Of a stretch of DNA of 37,640 bases, positions 1 to 8,387 are shown in pieces (the first letter of the stretch is position 1; each line of letters begins with the position of its first letter). The position numbers and the translations under genes are program-made. Source of the DNA: Clostridiales bacterium Firm_05 (GTDB lineage Bacteria; Bacillota; Clostridia; Oscillospirales; Ruminococcaceae); assembly GCA_001604035.1 (NCBI GenBank), contig LVAK01000108.1:1-37640 (forward strand). The letters are read 5' to 3'. The notes beneath the pieces are model-generated. The model was not told where the DNA came from, searched no databases, and saw nothing but the letters and a program-made list of their open reading frames with translations.

Positions 1-26
1 ATATGTTTCGATATAAAGGAGAAAAA

Positions 27-848
27 ATGGCAAACATAATTGAAATAAACGACCTGTCGCTGCCGGAGCTCCAGCCGTTCCGCAGCACATCGGAGGTGCA
101 GCTCCTGCGTTACTACGAGCCTGAGCCCGGGATATTCATAGCTGAGAGCCCAAAGGTAATACGAACCGCCCTTGCGGCCGGCTATGAACCGCTGTCCATA
201 CTGCTTGAAAGGAAGTATATAGAGGGACAGGCAAGAGATATAATCGAAAAATGCGGCGATATCCCGGTATACACCGCTCCGTCGGAGGTGCTGACAGAGC
301 TGACCGGCTTTAAGCTCATACAGGGAGCACTATGCTCCATGAGAAGGCGCCGCTGCCCTGCTCCGGAACAGATACTACAGAACGCAGAGCGGATAGCCGT
401 TCTTGAAGATGTTATGAACCAGACCAATGTGGGAGCGATCTTCCGCTCCGCAGCAGCTCTTGGATTTGATGCTGTGCTCCTCACACCAGCCAGCAGCGAT
501 CCGCTTTACCGCCGCTCTATCCGTGTAAGTATGGGCACGGTCTTTCAGCTGCCCTGGACTTATCTCAGTACAGGTGCTCCTGATTATATTGATGAGCTGC
601 ATCGCTACGGCTTTGCAGCTGCTGCAATGGCTCTGCGTAAGGACACTGTAAGCATCAGCGACCAAAAGCTGAGGAGCGAAAAGAAGCTTGCGGTTATTCT
701 TGGCACCGAGGGAGAAGGGCTGTGCGGATCGACAATAGATGCCAGTGATTATACAATAAAGATACCCATGGCACATGGAGTTGATTCGCTGAATGTTGCT
801 GCTGCAAGCGCAGTGGCATTCTGGGAGCTTGGAAAAAGGAACAGCTAA
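27..848 (+). CDS. SpoU/TrmH-family RNA 2'-O-ribose methyltransferase
   Basis: Predicted SAM-dependent methyltransferase that adds a 2'-O-methyl group to a ribose in rRNA or tRNA; the target base cannot be read from sequence. The three SpoU motifs are present in order: NVGAIFRSAAALGFDAV (knot-entry Asn and Arg), ILGTEGEGL, and the C-terminal IPMAHGVDSLNVAAASAV. The N-terminal ~100 residues match the substrate-binding extension of RlmB/TrmH-like proteins, giving 273 residues in all, a normal length. An in-frame ATG exists at 3, but AAAGGAG at 15-21 sits 5 nt before the ATG at 27, so 27 is the chosen start. It stands alone, followed by a hairpin terminator. The family call is firm; RlmB versus another paralogue is open. 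Confidence 0.93.
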   Translation: MANIIEINDLSLPELQPFRSTSEVQLLRYYEPEPGIFIAESPKVIRTALAAGYEPLSILLERKYIEGQARDIIEKCGDIPVYTAPSEVLTELTGFKLIQGALCSMRRRRCPAPEQILQNAERIAVLEDVMNQTNVGAIFRSAAALGFDAVLLTPASSDPLYRRSIRVSMGTVFQLPWTYLSTGAPDYIDELHRYGFAAAAMALRKDTVSISDQKLRSEKKLAVILGTEGEGLCGSTIDASDYTIKIPMAHGVDSLNVAAASAVAFWELGKRNS

Positions 849-858
849 AAAGCACAAG

Positions 859-903
859 AAAAGGGAGTCCGGAGGGCTGTTGATCCTCCTGGCTCCCTTT
901 TTT
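859..903. terminator. Bidirectional intrinsic terminator
   Basis: The arms AAAAGGGAG (859-867) and CTCCCTTTT (893-901) pair around an inner GC-rich CCGGAGG/CCTCCTGG stem, followed by a T-run on the plus strand. It lies between the convergent methyltransferase and HD-GYP genes and can serve both. Confidence 0.8.
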
Positions 904-919
904 GGCCGCCTTCAGTTCC

Positions 920-3058
920 TTATACCAAAGTACTTTTCTTTTCAAAATCCTCTGCTATTTGTCTTACCTCGTCCTCTGCCCCAAGGAAGGCCTCTGCAAC
1001 AAGCGGATCAAAATGAACACCTGCATCCTGACGTATGATATCCATAGCCTTTTCAAATGTGAACGGCTCCTTATAGCTCCTGCGTGAAACAAGTGCGTCA
1101 AATACATCAGCAACGGCCATTATCCTTGCAGAAAGAGGTATCTCTTCACCGCTGATACCATGGGGATATCCCTTGCCATTCCATTTTTCATGGTGGAACT
1201 CTGAAAGATTCCTTGCCTCCATAAGGTAGCCTGAATCCGGCACCATTTCTATGGCACGTTCAATTATCTCACTTCCGATAGTGGTATGAGACTTCATCAC
1301 CTCAAATTCTTCATCAGTCAATCTCGAAGGCTTATTGAGTATGATATCGGAAATATGTATCTTGCCTATATCGTGAAGCGGAGCCGCATTCATTACATTG
1401 TGTATGAATTCATCTGTGAGCACTTCCGGATAAAAATGCTTCTCCTTCATCTTCTCCATAATAAGCTTTACATAGGCTGAGGTCTTGCGTACATGATCTC
1501 CGGTACACTTATCACGGCTCTCCACCATATCTGCCAGTACCATGATAAGTCCGTTCTGCATCCTTGAGATAGTCTCTGTCTTTGTCTTTATATCGGAAAC
1601 ATAGGTCATACTGTCACCGATAGTCTTGACAAAAGCCAGATAGAGGTTCTCGATCTCATCACCTGTACGGATATCGAGGCTTCTCATACGCTCCACACTG
1701 TGCTCAATCGCCTCAGTGTTGTCAAAAGCAAATTTCTCAGCACAATATGCCATTGTATTTACCGGGATGAGGATATTATGCTTTACAACCCAGGTACATA
1801 CAGCTATAATTAGTACAAAGAAGCCCAGAACAAGGGATATGAGCTTGACCATGAATCTGTTGCTGTATACAGAGATATCTTCCATAGAGATATCTACTGC
1901 TGCATAGCACACACATTTTCCCTGAGCATCATATACAGGCTTATAAACCGTCAGCAGCCATCCATATGAATCATCAGATATGATGGGATCTATCGTTTCT
2001 CCTGCCAGGAGTGAAGGAATAAGTTCACTGAATGACTCATCAAAAGGCTGTACCTCACCGGGACTTGAGCCTTCCACCTCTTCTGTATCAAGATCGAATA
2101 CCACATGGCATCCATCCGGCTCGATACGATATACATAGAGGTATTCCACATCCGGATAAGTATCCTTGAGAGTATACAGCATTTTCTCAGTGTTGATATA
2201 GTCCTCAGACGCTTCGCCGTCTTCAAGGAAGCTGTCCACCTTTTCCGGATCAATGTAGCTTGCAGCAAGCTCAGCCACACCATTAGCCAATGTTTTCTTA
2301 TCCTTGGTATTAGTATCCTTGAAGAGTATCGAGCTTATAACTGTAGCCGTACCTGCTATGATTATAGTAGCAGCGGTAAGTATGAGTACGACCTTGACTC
2401 TCAGGGATACAGACCTGCTATGGCTTTTCTTTATTGCCTTTTTCATATCTCCCGTAAGAGGAGACTGCCATAAGCTGTTTGGTTTGATCTTATTCCTTAT
2501 CCCTTTTGGCAGCAGCCACAGAATTATCACCGCTGCCGTCAGGGTTATACCCTTATCCGCAAATTCCGTAAGTATCTCAACGATAAGCTTAGCAGGGAAA
2601 GCAGACATTCCTGCATCATCACGCAATAGCTTTTCAAGCCCGGTATACTGATCCGCAGCATCAGCAGTATATAAGAACCATGTAAGTATGGTATCCGGTA
2701 TGCCTGCAACTAAAGCATATACCGGTATCGTCAGAAACGGCAGCGCTTTCTTCTGGAAAAAGCCCTTTCTTGCAAAAAATGCACAGCAAACCGCCATCAG
2801 CATTCCGACTACATTATAGTACATTGCTTCAGGATCAGTAATCGCTTTTATCAGTGTAGTAGCAAATGCAACAATAACTCCGGGAACATAGCCTCCGCAG
2901 GCAGCAGAAAGAAATGTTCCGACAGAATCAAGATAAAACGGTATGCCCGTTTTGACAGCTATCATCGAACCGATCGTGTTGAGTAAAGTACATATAACAC
3001 AGAAAAACGTCATAAAGGTTATGTCATTGCGGTTCCTTTTTGATATAGCAGTACTCAT
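920..3058 (-). CDS. HD-GYP protein with ECF-S-like multi-TM N-terminus and extracellular sensor
   Basis: Predicted membrane-bound cyclic-di-GMP phosphodiesterase or related HD hydrolase. About 190 N-terminal residues form several hydrophobic helices reminiscent of ECF-transporter S-components (FYLDSVGTFLSAACGGY, then a TDPEAMYYN turn). A further TM near residue 230 leads to an extracytoplasmic Cache/PAS-like region, another TM, a HAMP-like linker and the HD-GYP domain. HDIGKIH begins near residue 562, and HHEKWNGKGYP with the GYP-type signature near 620-632. ADVFDAL and Asp/His ligands follow. The ATG at 3058 was chosen over 3088 because AAGGAGG lies 6 nt upstream of it. Single gene with an AT-rich upstream region. 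Catalytic residues look intact; the ligand of the sensor is unknown. Confidence 0.9.
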   Translation of the reverse strand: MSTAISKRNRNDITFMTFFCVICTLLNTIGSMIAVKTGIPFYLDSVGTFLSAACGGYVPGVIVAFATTLIKAITDPEAMYYNVVGMLMAVCCAFFARKGFFQKKALPFLTIPVYALVAGIPDTILTWFLYTADAADQYTGLEKLLRDDAGMSAFPAKLIVEILTEFADKGITLTAAVIILWLLPKGIRNKIKPNSLWQSPLTGDMKKAIKKSHSRSVSLRVKVVLILTAATIIIAGTATVISSILFKDTNTKDKKTLANGVAELAASYIDPEKVDSFLEDGEASEDYINTEKMLYTLKDTYPDVEYLYVYRIEPDGCHVVFDLDTEEVEGSSPGEVQPFDESFSELIPSLLAGETIDPIISDDSYGWLLTVYKPVYDAQGKCVCYAAVDISMEDISVYSNRFMVKLISLVLGFFVLIIAVCTWVVKHNILIPVNTMAYCAEKFAFDNTEAIEHSVERMRSLDIRTGDEIENLYLAFVKTIGDSMTYVSDIKTKTETISRMQNGLIMVLADMVESRDKCTGDHVRKTSAYVKLIMEKMKEKHFYPEVLTDEFIHNVMNAAPLHDIGKIHISDIILNKPSRLTDEEFEVMKSHTTIGSEIIERAIEMVPDSGYLMEARNLSEFHHEKWNGKGYPHGISGEEIPLSARIMAVADVFDALVSRRSYKEPFTFEKAMDIIRQDAGVHFDPLVAEAFLGAEDEVRQIAEDFEKKSTLV

Positions 3059-3212
3059 CCCCGACCTCCTTAATAAATATTTATACACCCATAAAAAAAC
3101 AATATATTTTCTTTATTATATCACAGTTTCATTTCACATTCATGTATATTTTTTGAATAAAACGCCTTTTAATTTGTTTGATGAACAAAACATAGCTTTC
3201 ATATATGATCTA

Positions 3213-3241
3213 TTGCATTATTATCAGAAATGTGTTATCAT
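3213..3241 (+). promoter_or_regulatory. Sigma-A-type promoter for the GNAT gene at 3273
   Basis: TTGCAT (3213-3218), a 17-bp spacer and TATCAT (3236-3241), about 30 nt upstream of the start codon. Confidence 0.6.
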
Positions 3242-3272
3242 ATATACAATTATTATTAACGGAGGAAAAACT

Positions 3273-3836
3273 ATGATGCATTCCGGAACTTTTGATATTG
3301 ATGCCGGTACTCTCCTGCTCCGGAGATTCCGTATGTCAGACCGTGAGGATATGCTCAGGAACTGGATATCCGATCCGGCCGTACAGCATGAATACGGCGA
3401 GCCGGTGTTCACAGCGACCGAGGAGACTGATGCACTGCTAAGCAAGTGGATAGCCGCCTATGAGCGCCCTGACTTCTACCGCTGGGCAGTGATAGAAAAG
3501 AAAAGCGGCATGAATATCGGCCAGATAGCCTTCTGCCGGGTATACGATGACTGCCGTACCGCCGAGATAGAATACTGTATTGGCCGCAGCTTCTGGGGCA
3601 ACAGCTATGCAGGAACAGCACTTTCTGCTGTCATCAGAGAAATATTCCGCCGGACAGACTTCCAGCGGCTTGAGGCATATCACCGTGCCGAGAACCTGAG
3701 ATCCGGAAGAGTCCTTGAAAAATCGGATATGCATACTACTGATAATATTGAAAGATTCAAACGGGCCGGAGAAGAACCGGAAGGTGAGATATGCTACTGT
3801 ATCGAGAACAGCGGCTGCCGCCAGGAGCTCCTCTGA
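3273..3836 (+). CDS. GNAT acetyltransferase, RimJ/RimL-like
   Basis: Predicted acetyl-CoA-dependent N-acetyltransferase of 187 residues. The N-terminal TLLLRRFRMSDREDML strand-helix is characteristic of the RimJ/RimL/SpeG branch. IGQIAFCRVYDDCRTAEIEYCIG gives the central beta strands, and WGNSYAGTALSAVI supplies the acetyl-CoA pyrophosphate loop, in a diverged form. The C-terminal HRAENLRSGRVLEKSDM helix is typical of the branch. GGAGG at 3261 is 7 nt before ATG 3273; a second ATG follows immediately at 3276. The longer open frame to 2943 lacks a ribosome site and overlaps the neighbouring gene, so it is not used. The substrate could be a ribosomal protein N-terminus or a small molecule; sequence does not decide. 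Confidence 0.88.
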   Translation: MMHSGTFDIDAGTLLLRRFRMSDREDMLRNWISDPAVQHEYGEPVFTATEETDALLSKWIAAYERPDFYRWAVIEKKSGMNIGQIAFCRVYDDCRTAEIEYCIGRSFWGNSYAGTALSAVIREIFRRTDFQRLEAYHRAENLRSGRVLEKSDMHTTDNIERFKRAGEEPEGEICYCIENSGCRQELL

Positions 3837-3860
3837 CAGCCTGGTAAGATGTGTTCACAT

Positions 3861-4066
3861 AAAAAAGGAGACCTTTTCGTGAAAGGTCTCCTCGGTCTGT
3901 TGAAAAAAGTCGAATTTAAATGTAAGGCACAGGCTGATGTGAGCATCAGCGCCTACATTATTCCTATTCTTAGTTAGTTTGTAGTGGGGCGATGCCTACA
4001 TCGCCCCACTCGATTTCAGGTTCTTTGACACGCTGAAGAGACCTTTCACAGAAAGGTCTCCTTTTA
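3861..4066. repeat. MITE-like inverted-repeat element with hairpin ends
   Basis: About 206 bp whose outer ~54 bp at each end are imperfect inverted copies. Each end contains a hairpin built from AGACCTTT/AAAGGTCT: left 3866-3892 with 11-bp arms, right 4038-4060 with 10-bp arms. Each hairpin is followed outward by a T-rich run (TTTTTT on the minus strand at the left, CTTTTATT on the plus strand at the right), so the element terminates transcription entering from either side. Two more stem-loops lie inside: 3920-3958 (GCTGATG/CATCAGC core) and 3983-4010 (11-bp AGTGGGGCGAT arms). No coding capacity. It abuts the stop codon at 4067. Whether it is a mobile MITE needs copies elsewhere. Confidence 0.65.
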
Positions 4067-4489
4067 TTATTCCTTAGTAGGAACTACAGTAAAGTCATTC
4101 TTATCGGTGATAAAAGTGAGGATCGGATCATCAAATGAACCGTCCTGGCGGATATGCTTCACAAGGGTATTTATGAAGTATTCTGCCCATTCCTTCTGGG
4201 GCTCCATAGGATCATCCACCTGGGCTCTGATCCAGAAGTCTGATCTTTTCTTTATGCCCTTTGTATCAAGAGCCATACCAATAGCAACATCGAGAAAATC
4301 AAAGGTTGCTTCAAAAGCATGATCGTTCTCGCCAAGCTTTATCTTGTCCTTAAGATCATCCGGGACATCAACACTCATAATCATCATTCTTCCCTTGATC
4401 TTACCGCCCTCTTCTTCAAAGCGCTTTATCATACCGTCTTCTGTAAGCTTCATTTCAACTTTTGCAAAAAAATGGTTATCTGCTAACAT
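4067..4489 (-). CDS. Conserved-looking 140-residue cytoplasmic protein, function unknown
   Basis: Not recognised. An acidic, soluble protein without signal peptide or TM segments. It begins with MLADNHFFAKVEMKL and contains a predicted beta-rich core followed by WIRAQVDDPMEPQKEWAEYF and a C-terminal strand. The start at 4489 is chosen because GGAGGT lies 6 nt upstream; an ATG at 4513 in the same frame overlaps that ribosome site. It is preceded by a good promoter (4544-4572) and followed directly by the inverted-repeat element, so it is monocistronic. Codon use resembles its neighbours. No function is inferred. Confidence 0.75.
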   Translation of the reverse strand: MLADNHFFAKVEMKLTEDGMIKRFEEEGGKIKGRMMIMSVDVPDDLKDKIKLGENDHAFEATFDFLDVAIGMALDTKGIKKRSDFWIRAQVDDPMEPQKEWAEYFINTLVKHIRQDGSFDDPILTFITDKNDFTVVPTKE

Positions 4490-4543
4490 TACCGCACCTC
4501 CGGATTTAATCATTTCAGCCTGAAAGCTTTTTGATTTATGAAC

Positions 4544-4572
4544 ATTATATCACACATCCCGGACTATTTCAA
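4544..4572 (-). promoter_or_regulatory. Promoter for the gene at 4489
   Basis: On the minus strand, TTGAAA (4572-4567), 17 bp, then TATAAT (4549-4544). Confidence 0.65.
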
Positions 4573-4671
4573 GCTATTTATTGCTGATCGGACTATTGTC
4601 AGGCGATATGCATAATCTGACACTTACTATTTCGTATGATATGCCTATTGACACTGCATACCATAACAGTG

Positions 4672-4703
4672 AAAACGGGAACAGCCAGAGCTGTTCCCGT
4701 TTT
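4672..4703. terminator. Intrinsic terminator of the ABC exporter operon
   Basis: A perfect 14-bp stem (AAAACGGGAACAGC / GCTGTTCCCGTTTT) closes a 4-nt loop. It lies 60-90 nt beyond the stop codon of the ATPase gene; T-runs on both strands make it potentially bidirectional. Confidence 0.85.
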
Positions 4704-4763
4704 TCGTACAGGCTCAAAGCCTGCATAGATGGGTTATATAAGGAGAGAAAAAAGATTTCGTGA

Positions 4764-5462
4764 TCATCCCACTATCTGAGCTATAGGCTCAACAGACTGG
4801 ATCTGTCCGTCAACGAGTCTTACAAGCTTAGTTCCATACTGTGCAGCGCTCTCAGAGTGAGTTACCTGCACGATAGTCTTGTGATATTTCTGGTTGATAT
4901 CTCTGAACAGCTCCATGATCCTTGTACCTGTCTTGGTGTCAAGATTTCCGATAGGTTCGTCAAGGAAGATGATCTTCGGATCGAATACCAGCGCTCTTGC
5001 AATAGCAACTCTCTGCTGCTGACCGCCTGAAAGCTCTCTTGGTGTAAGCTTTCTCTTGTCCTCCATTCCGATAACTCTGAGGCACTCATCAAGCTTATCC
5101 TTGTAAGCAGACTTTGACTTGCCGGCGATCATAAGCGGAAGACAGATATTATCCTCAACATTGAGGTTAGGAACGAGGTTGTAGAACTGGAAAACGAATC
5201 CTACGTCCTCATTTCTCATCTTGCAGAGTCCCTTGTCATCAAGTGTCTTAAGGTCTGTATTATTTACCTTTACTGTACCTGAAGTCGGCATATCCAGTCC
5301 GCCGAGCAGGTAAAGGAGAGTTGACTTTCCTCCGCCTGAAGGTCCCATAATGGAAACGAATTCGCCTTCTTCAACTGTGAGATTTATGTCCTTGAGAACA
5401 TGGGCAACTTCCTTGCCGTTCTCAAAAGATCTGTTCATATTAGTAACTTCAATAACATTCAT
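4764..5462 (-). CDS. ABC transporter ATP-binding protein (MacB/LolD/BceA type)
   Basis: Predicted ATPase of a type VII (MacB/FtsX-type) transporter, 232 residues, cytoplasmic and membrane-associated. Walker A is GPSGGGKST, the Q-loop lies in VFQFYNLVPNLNVEDN, the signature is LSGGQQQRVAIARAL, Walker B with its extension is IIFLDEPIGNLD (Ile where most members have Thr), and the switch His is in QVTHS. The start at 5462 is supported by GGAGG 9 nt upstream; an ATG at 5513 would overlap the permease gene. The permease precedes it by 25 nt on the same strand, so the two form one operon closed by the hairpin at 4672-4703. Likely role is peptide-antibiotic resistance or lipoprotein/peptide export. 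Confidence 0.95.
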   Translation of the reverse strand: MNVIEVTNMNRSFENGKEVAHVLKDINLTVEEGEFVSIMGPSGGGKSTLLYLLGGLDMPTSGTVKVNNTDLKTLDDKGLCKMRNEDVGFVFQFYNLVPNLNVEDNICLPLMIAGKSKSAYKDKLDECLRVIGMEDKRKLTPRELSGGQQQRVAIARALVFDPKIIFLDEPIGNLDTKTGTRIMELFRDINQKYHKTIVQVTHSESAAQYGTKLVRLVDGQIQSVEPIAQIVG

Positions 5463-5487
5463 AATGAATAACCTCCGATATATCTTA

Positions 5488-7962
5488 TCATTCGTATTTG
5501 AGTTCCTGTACAACCTTGATCTTCTTGCTCTTCTTCATTGTTGAAAGTGAAGCTACGAAGATAACTATAATAAGTGCCAGTGAATACTTTGGCAATGCAT
5601 TCCAGTCAAAGTTGATATCAAACGGCATACTTAAGAAAGTCATGACCTTAGTGAAGAGTCTGCACATTACAAGCGTGAAAGGTACTGCAATGATTATACT
5701 CATGATAACGCAGAATATATTCTCAGTGAGTACAAGTCTCTTTCTCTTCTTTGCATTGAGTCCTACAGAAGACATTACTGCAAATTCCTTTTTTCTCTGC
5801 TGGAAAGAAATTGAGATATTGTTAAGGATACCTATAGAAGCAACTATCATTGCAAGGTAGCTGAATATCGACAGGATCTGGATGATCTGCTTGTTGCCTT
5901 CAACGTTTTCATCACGCATTTCTTCCCATGACATATAGGTTGCACCGAAATCTGCTATGCTGCTCTTGAATTCCTTTTCAGCAGCCTCCATATCGCCGTT
6001 GACCTTGAATGATATACCGCCGGCCTCTCTTACATGGAACATATCCTTCAGCATTTCCGGTTTTGCGATCATAAGATCACCATTGTTATAAAGCTTAGCA
6101 TCGATCGTACCAACTATTTTCAAGGTATACTCTTTTCCGTCAACATCAATATCGATATTGTCGCCGACTTTCTTATCATATGTATTTGCAATATGATCGG
6201 AAACAATAACGGAATTACCCTCAGATGCCTTAAGTGCTTCAAGATACTTATTGTTCTTATCTGATCTCAGATCCAGATACTCAATGAAATCTGCGTATTT
6301 ATCAGGATCAGCACCTTCGATACTGAAGTATGTCTTATCATCTATAGAAGCGTTTACATAATAAACAGGAGTGATCGTATCTTTATTTATAGTCTCCATT
6401 TTGCTCAGCTTTTCAACAAGTATGTCGGTAGTAGGAGTTTCAGAATTATTATCAATGATATTGTATACCTGATAATCGAATGAAAGCTCTTCATAAGCGC
6501 CCTTAACTACACTTGTAAGGCTTGTTCCTGCGGAAGCCACACAAAGGATAGCTGAGAAAGTTATTACCATAAGTGTGATATTGCTCCTGAGAAGCTTTGT
6601 GCTCTTGATATTGTTAAGTGCAAGGAATATTGAGGTCTGCTTTCTGAAAACGTTGCTGAGAGCTCCTGCAATGACCTTGAGAAGCTTTCTTAGAAGCATA
6701 CCGATTCCTATGAGGCCTGCAAAAAGGAACAGGATAGCTGCACTTTCTGCACCCTTGATATAAGCACCTGCAACTGCAATACCAAGAAGGATACAGCCGA
6801 CTATGAAACGGATCTGGCCCTTCTTATGCTGCTGCTCAAGTCTGTTAAGGATAACATCCTTTACAGGAAGCTTCTTTACACTTCTTACCGGCAGCCATGC
6901 TGAGATAACACACATTGCTATTGAGAAGATAATACCGATAATAATGAGCTCAGGTCTGATGTGGAAAGGCATATATATGCCGTATTCAGCCATAGGAGAT
7001 GTGTATCTTGTTATAGCATAAAGTATAAGCTCACCTATAACTACACCGAATAATGCACCTATAAGTCCATAGAGGAAAGCTTCGATAAGAAGGATATGGG
7101 ATATCTTCTTTCTGGTAGCGCCCTGGCTCATGAATGTACCGATAACGGTCATTCTCTCTGTTATTATAAGCTTGAATGCACCGTGGATGATTATGCAGCA
7201 TACAACACATACGATGGCAAACATCAGGTAAACTACGCTCTCGATAGATGACATCATAGTCTTGTAAGGCGAAAGATCTGTAAGGCTGTAGGCTATTATA
7301 TTTTCATTTGCCTCATTAAAATAATCAGCAGCCTTAACTGAATCCGAATCGCATTCAGCATACATCTGGTTGTACTTTCCGTTCGCACCCATGAGCTCAT
7401 TCATATACTCATAAGGAACTGCAATATTAAACGACATCTTTCCGTCAGTGTAATACATTCCCTTAGGAGCACTGATAGCTTTTACTGTGAATTCTTTTTC
7501 CTCACCATTGATCTTTATTTTGAGCACACTGCCCACTTTAAGATCACGTTCATCAGCTACTCTGTCGGAAATAACACAGACAGCCTCATTTGAGTTTTCA
7601 GGTATACTGCCTTCGATAACGTACTTGTTACAGTCCTTGAGACCATTGACAGAAATATATGTTATCTCATCGTCAACATTGATAACACCTACTGTTTCGA
7701 TACGGCCTTCAATATTTTCAAGTCCGACAGGTTCAAAATCGTTTTCGTCAAAAAAGATCTGATCCGTGTTGGAAGCCAGTCCGACTTCCTTTCCGTCAGC
7801 CGTACTCTTCAGCGTATCTGTATAACCGTCAAGGATAACATTAACAGTTCCGAGACTGAAAACGAGCAGTGCTGTACTTACCATGATCGAAAAGATAAGC
7901 AGGAAAAATCTTCCCTTCTTTTCAAGCATATTCTTTGTTATGTAGCGTAAAAAAACCCTCAA
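5488..7962 (-). CDS. FtsX/MacB-type ABC permease, duplicated FtsX domains
   Basis: Predicted 824-residue permease partner of the ATPase downstream. An N-terminal TM (RFFLLIFSIMVSTALLVFSLG) is followed by a large extracytoplasmic domain. A three-TM FtsX block near residues 230-370 comes next, then a second TM with a second extracytoplasmic domain, and a C-terminal three-TM FtsX block ending in SMKKSKKIKVVQELKYE. This duplicated layout is usual for exporters of the BceB/YtrF kind. The start codon is TTG (7962-7960), supported by AAGGAGGA 6-7 nt upstream; no ATG fits better. There is no adjacent two-component system, although paired sites upstream (8058-8102) suggest response-regulator control. 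Substrate unknown. Confidence 0.9.
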   Translation of the reverse strand: MRVFLRYITKNMLEKKGRFFLLIFSIMVSTALLVFSLGTVNVILDGYTDTLKSTADGKEVGLASNTDQIFFDENDFEPVGLENIEGRIETVGVINVDDEITYISVNGLKDCNKYVIEGSIPENSNEAVCVISDRVADERDLKVGSVLKIKINGEEKEFTVKAISAPKGMYYTDGKMSFNIAVPYEYMNELMGANGKYNQMYAECDSDSVKAADYFNEANENIIAYSLTDLSPYKTMMSSIESVVYLMFAIVCVVCCIIIHGAFKLIITERMTVIGTFMSQGATRKKISHILLIEAFLYGLIGALFGVVIGELILYAITRYTSPMAEYGIYMPFHIRPELIIIGIIFSIAMCVISAWLPVRSVKKLPVKDVILNRLEQQHKKGQIRFIVGCILLGIAVAGAYIKGAESAAILFLFAGLIGIGMLLRKLLKVIAGALSNVFRKQTSIFLALNNIKSTKLLRSNITLMVITFSAILCVASAGTSLTSVVKGAYEELSFDYQVYNIIDNNSETPTTDILVEKLSKMETINKDTITPVYYVNASIDDKTYFSIEGADPDKYADFIEYLDLRSDKNNKYLEALKASEGNSVIVSDHIANTYDKKVGDNIDIDVDGKEYTLKIVGTIDAKLYNNGDLMIAKPEMLKDMFHVREAGGISFKVNGDMEAAEKEFKSSIADFGATYMSWEEMRDENVEGNKQIIQILSIFSYLAMIVASIGILNNISISFQQRKKEFAVMSSVGLNAKKRKRLVLTENIFCVIMSIIIAVPFTLVMCRLFTKVMTFLSMPFDINFDWNALPKYSLALIIVIFVASLSTMKKSKKIKVVQELKYE

Positions 7963-8057
7963 AACAAATCCTCCTTTTTTGTCATGTTCTGTTTACTGTA
8001 ATAATCATAGCACATTGATTATTAAGAAATCTTTAAGAGCTGATATTATTATATCAA

Positions 8058-8102
8058 GCAATCCTAAAAAAACACTTAATCTAATCCTTAAAAAAGTCTT
8101 AA
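8058..8102 (-). promoter_or_regulatory. Tandem 22-bp repeats upstream of the ABC operon
   Basis: Two similar 22-bp units (8058-8079 and 8081-8102) repeat at a 23-bp pitch. On the minus strand each reads TTAAG, six or seven bases that are mostly T, then TTAAGG or TTAGG, and ATT. Spacing of two helical turns is typical of OmpR/BceR-family response-regulator sites. Regulation is inferred, not shown. Confidence 0.4.
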
Positions 8103-8206
8103 ATTGCTATAAATAAAAAAATGTTCCTGATCTGCCGCCATGCTTCTTACATATAATAGCATATGGGAAGTATTCGTAAAAACAGCTCATCTGTATCTTT
8201 CTGCTC

Positions 8207-8235
8207 TTGACTTTGAACGCCTTAACTGATATAAT
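8207..8235 (+). promoter_or_regulatory. Promoter for the GNAT/ABC-F pair
   Basis: TTGACT (8207-8212), 17 bp, TATAAT (8230-8235). No terminator is seen between the two genes that follow, so they probably share this promoter. Confidence 0.75.
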
Positions 8236-8258
8236 GATGATTGATATTTTTGAGGAGA

Positions 8259-8387
8259 GTGAAAAAATTGGAGAAAATACCGCCAGAGTACATTGGCTCA
8301 TACCACTCCGGCGCCATTTCTGTAAACTGCGGAAAGGAGATACAGCATGAACACGATAACAGTAAAACACGATCAGCTGACTGCTGA
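8259..8387 (+). CDS. Possible 42-codon leader ORF overlapping the GNAT start
   Basis: A GTG (8259) or TTG (8268) start behind GAGGAG at 8252-8257 opens a frame reading LEKIPPEYIGSYHSGAISVN and onward, ending at TGA 8385. It overlaps the start of the acetyltransferase gene by 41 nt in another frame. It sits just after a strong promoter and a ribosome site not otherwise accounted for. It could be a translated leader, the tail of a lost gene, or chance. Confidence 0.3.
   Translation: MKKLEKIPPEYIGSYHSGAISVNCGKEIQHEHDNSKTRSADC

Noticed and set aside
1716-2651. Several plus-strand frames opposite the HD-GYP gene
   Set aside because: Shadows of a well-supported minus-strand gene, lacking ribosome sites and recognisable domains.
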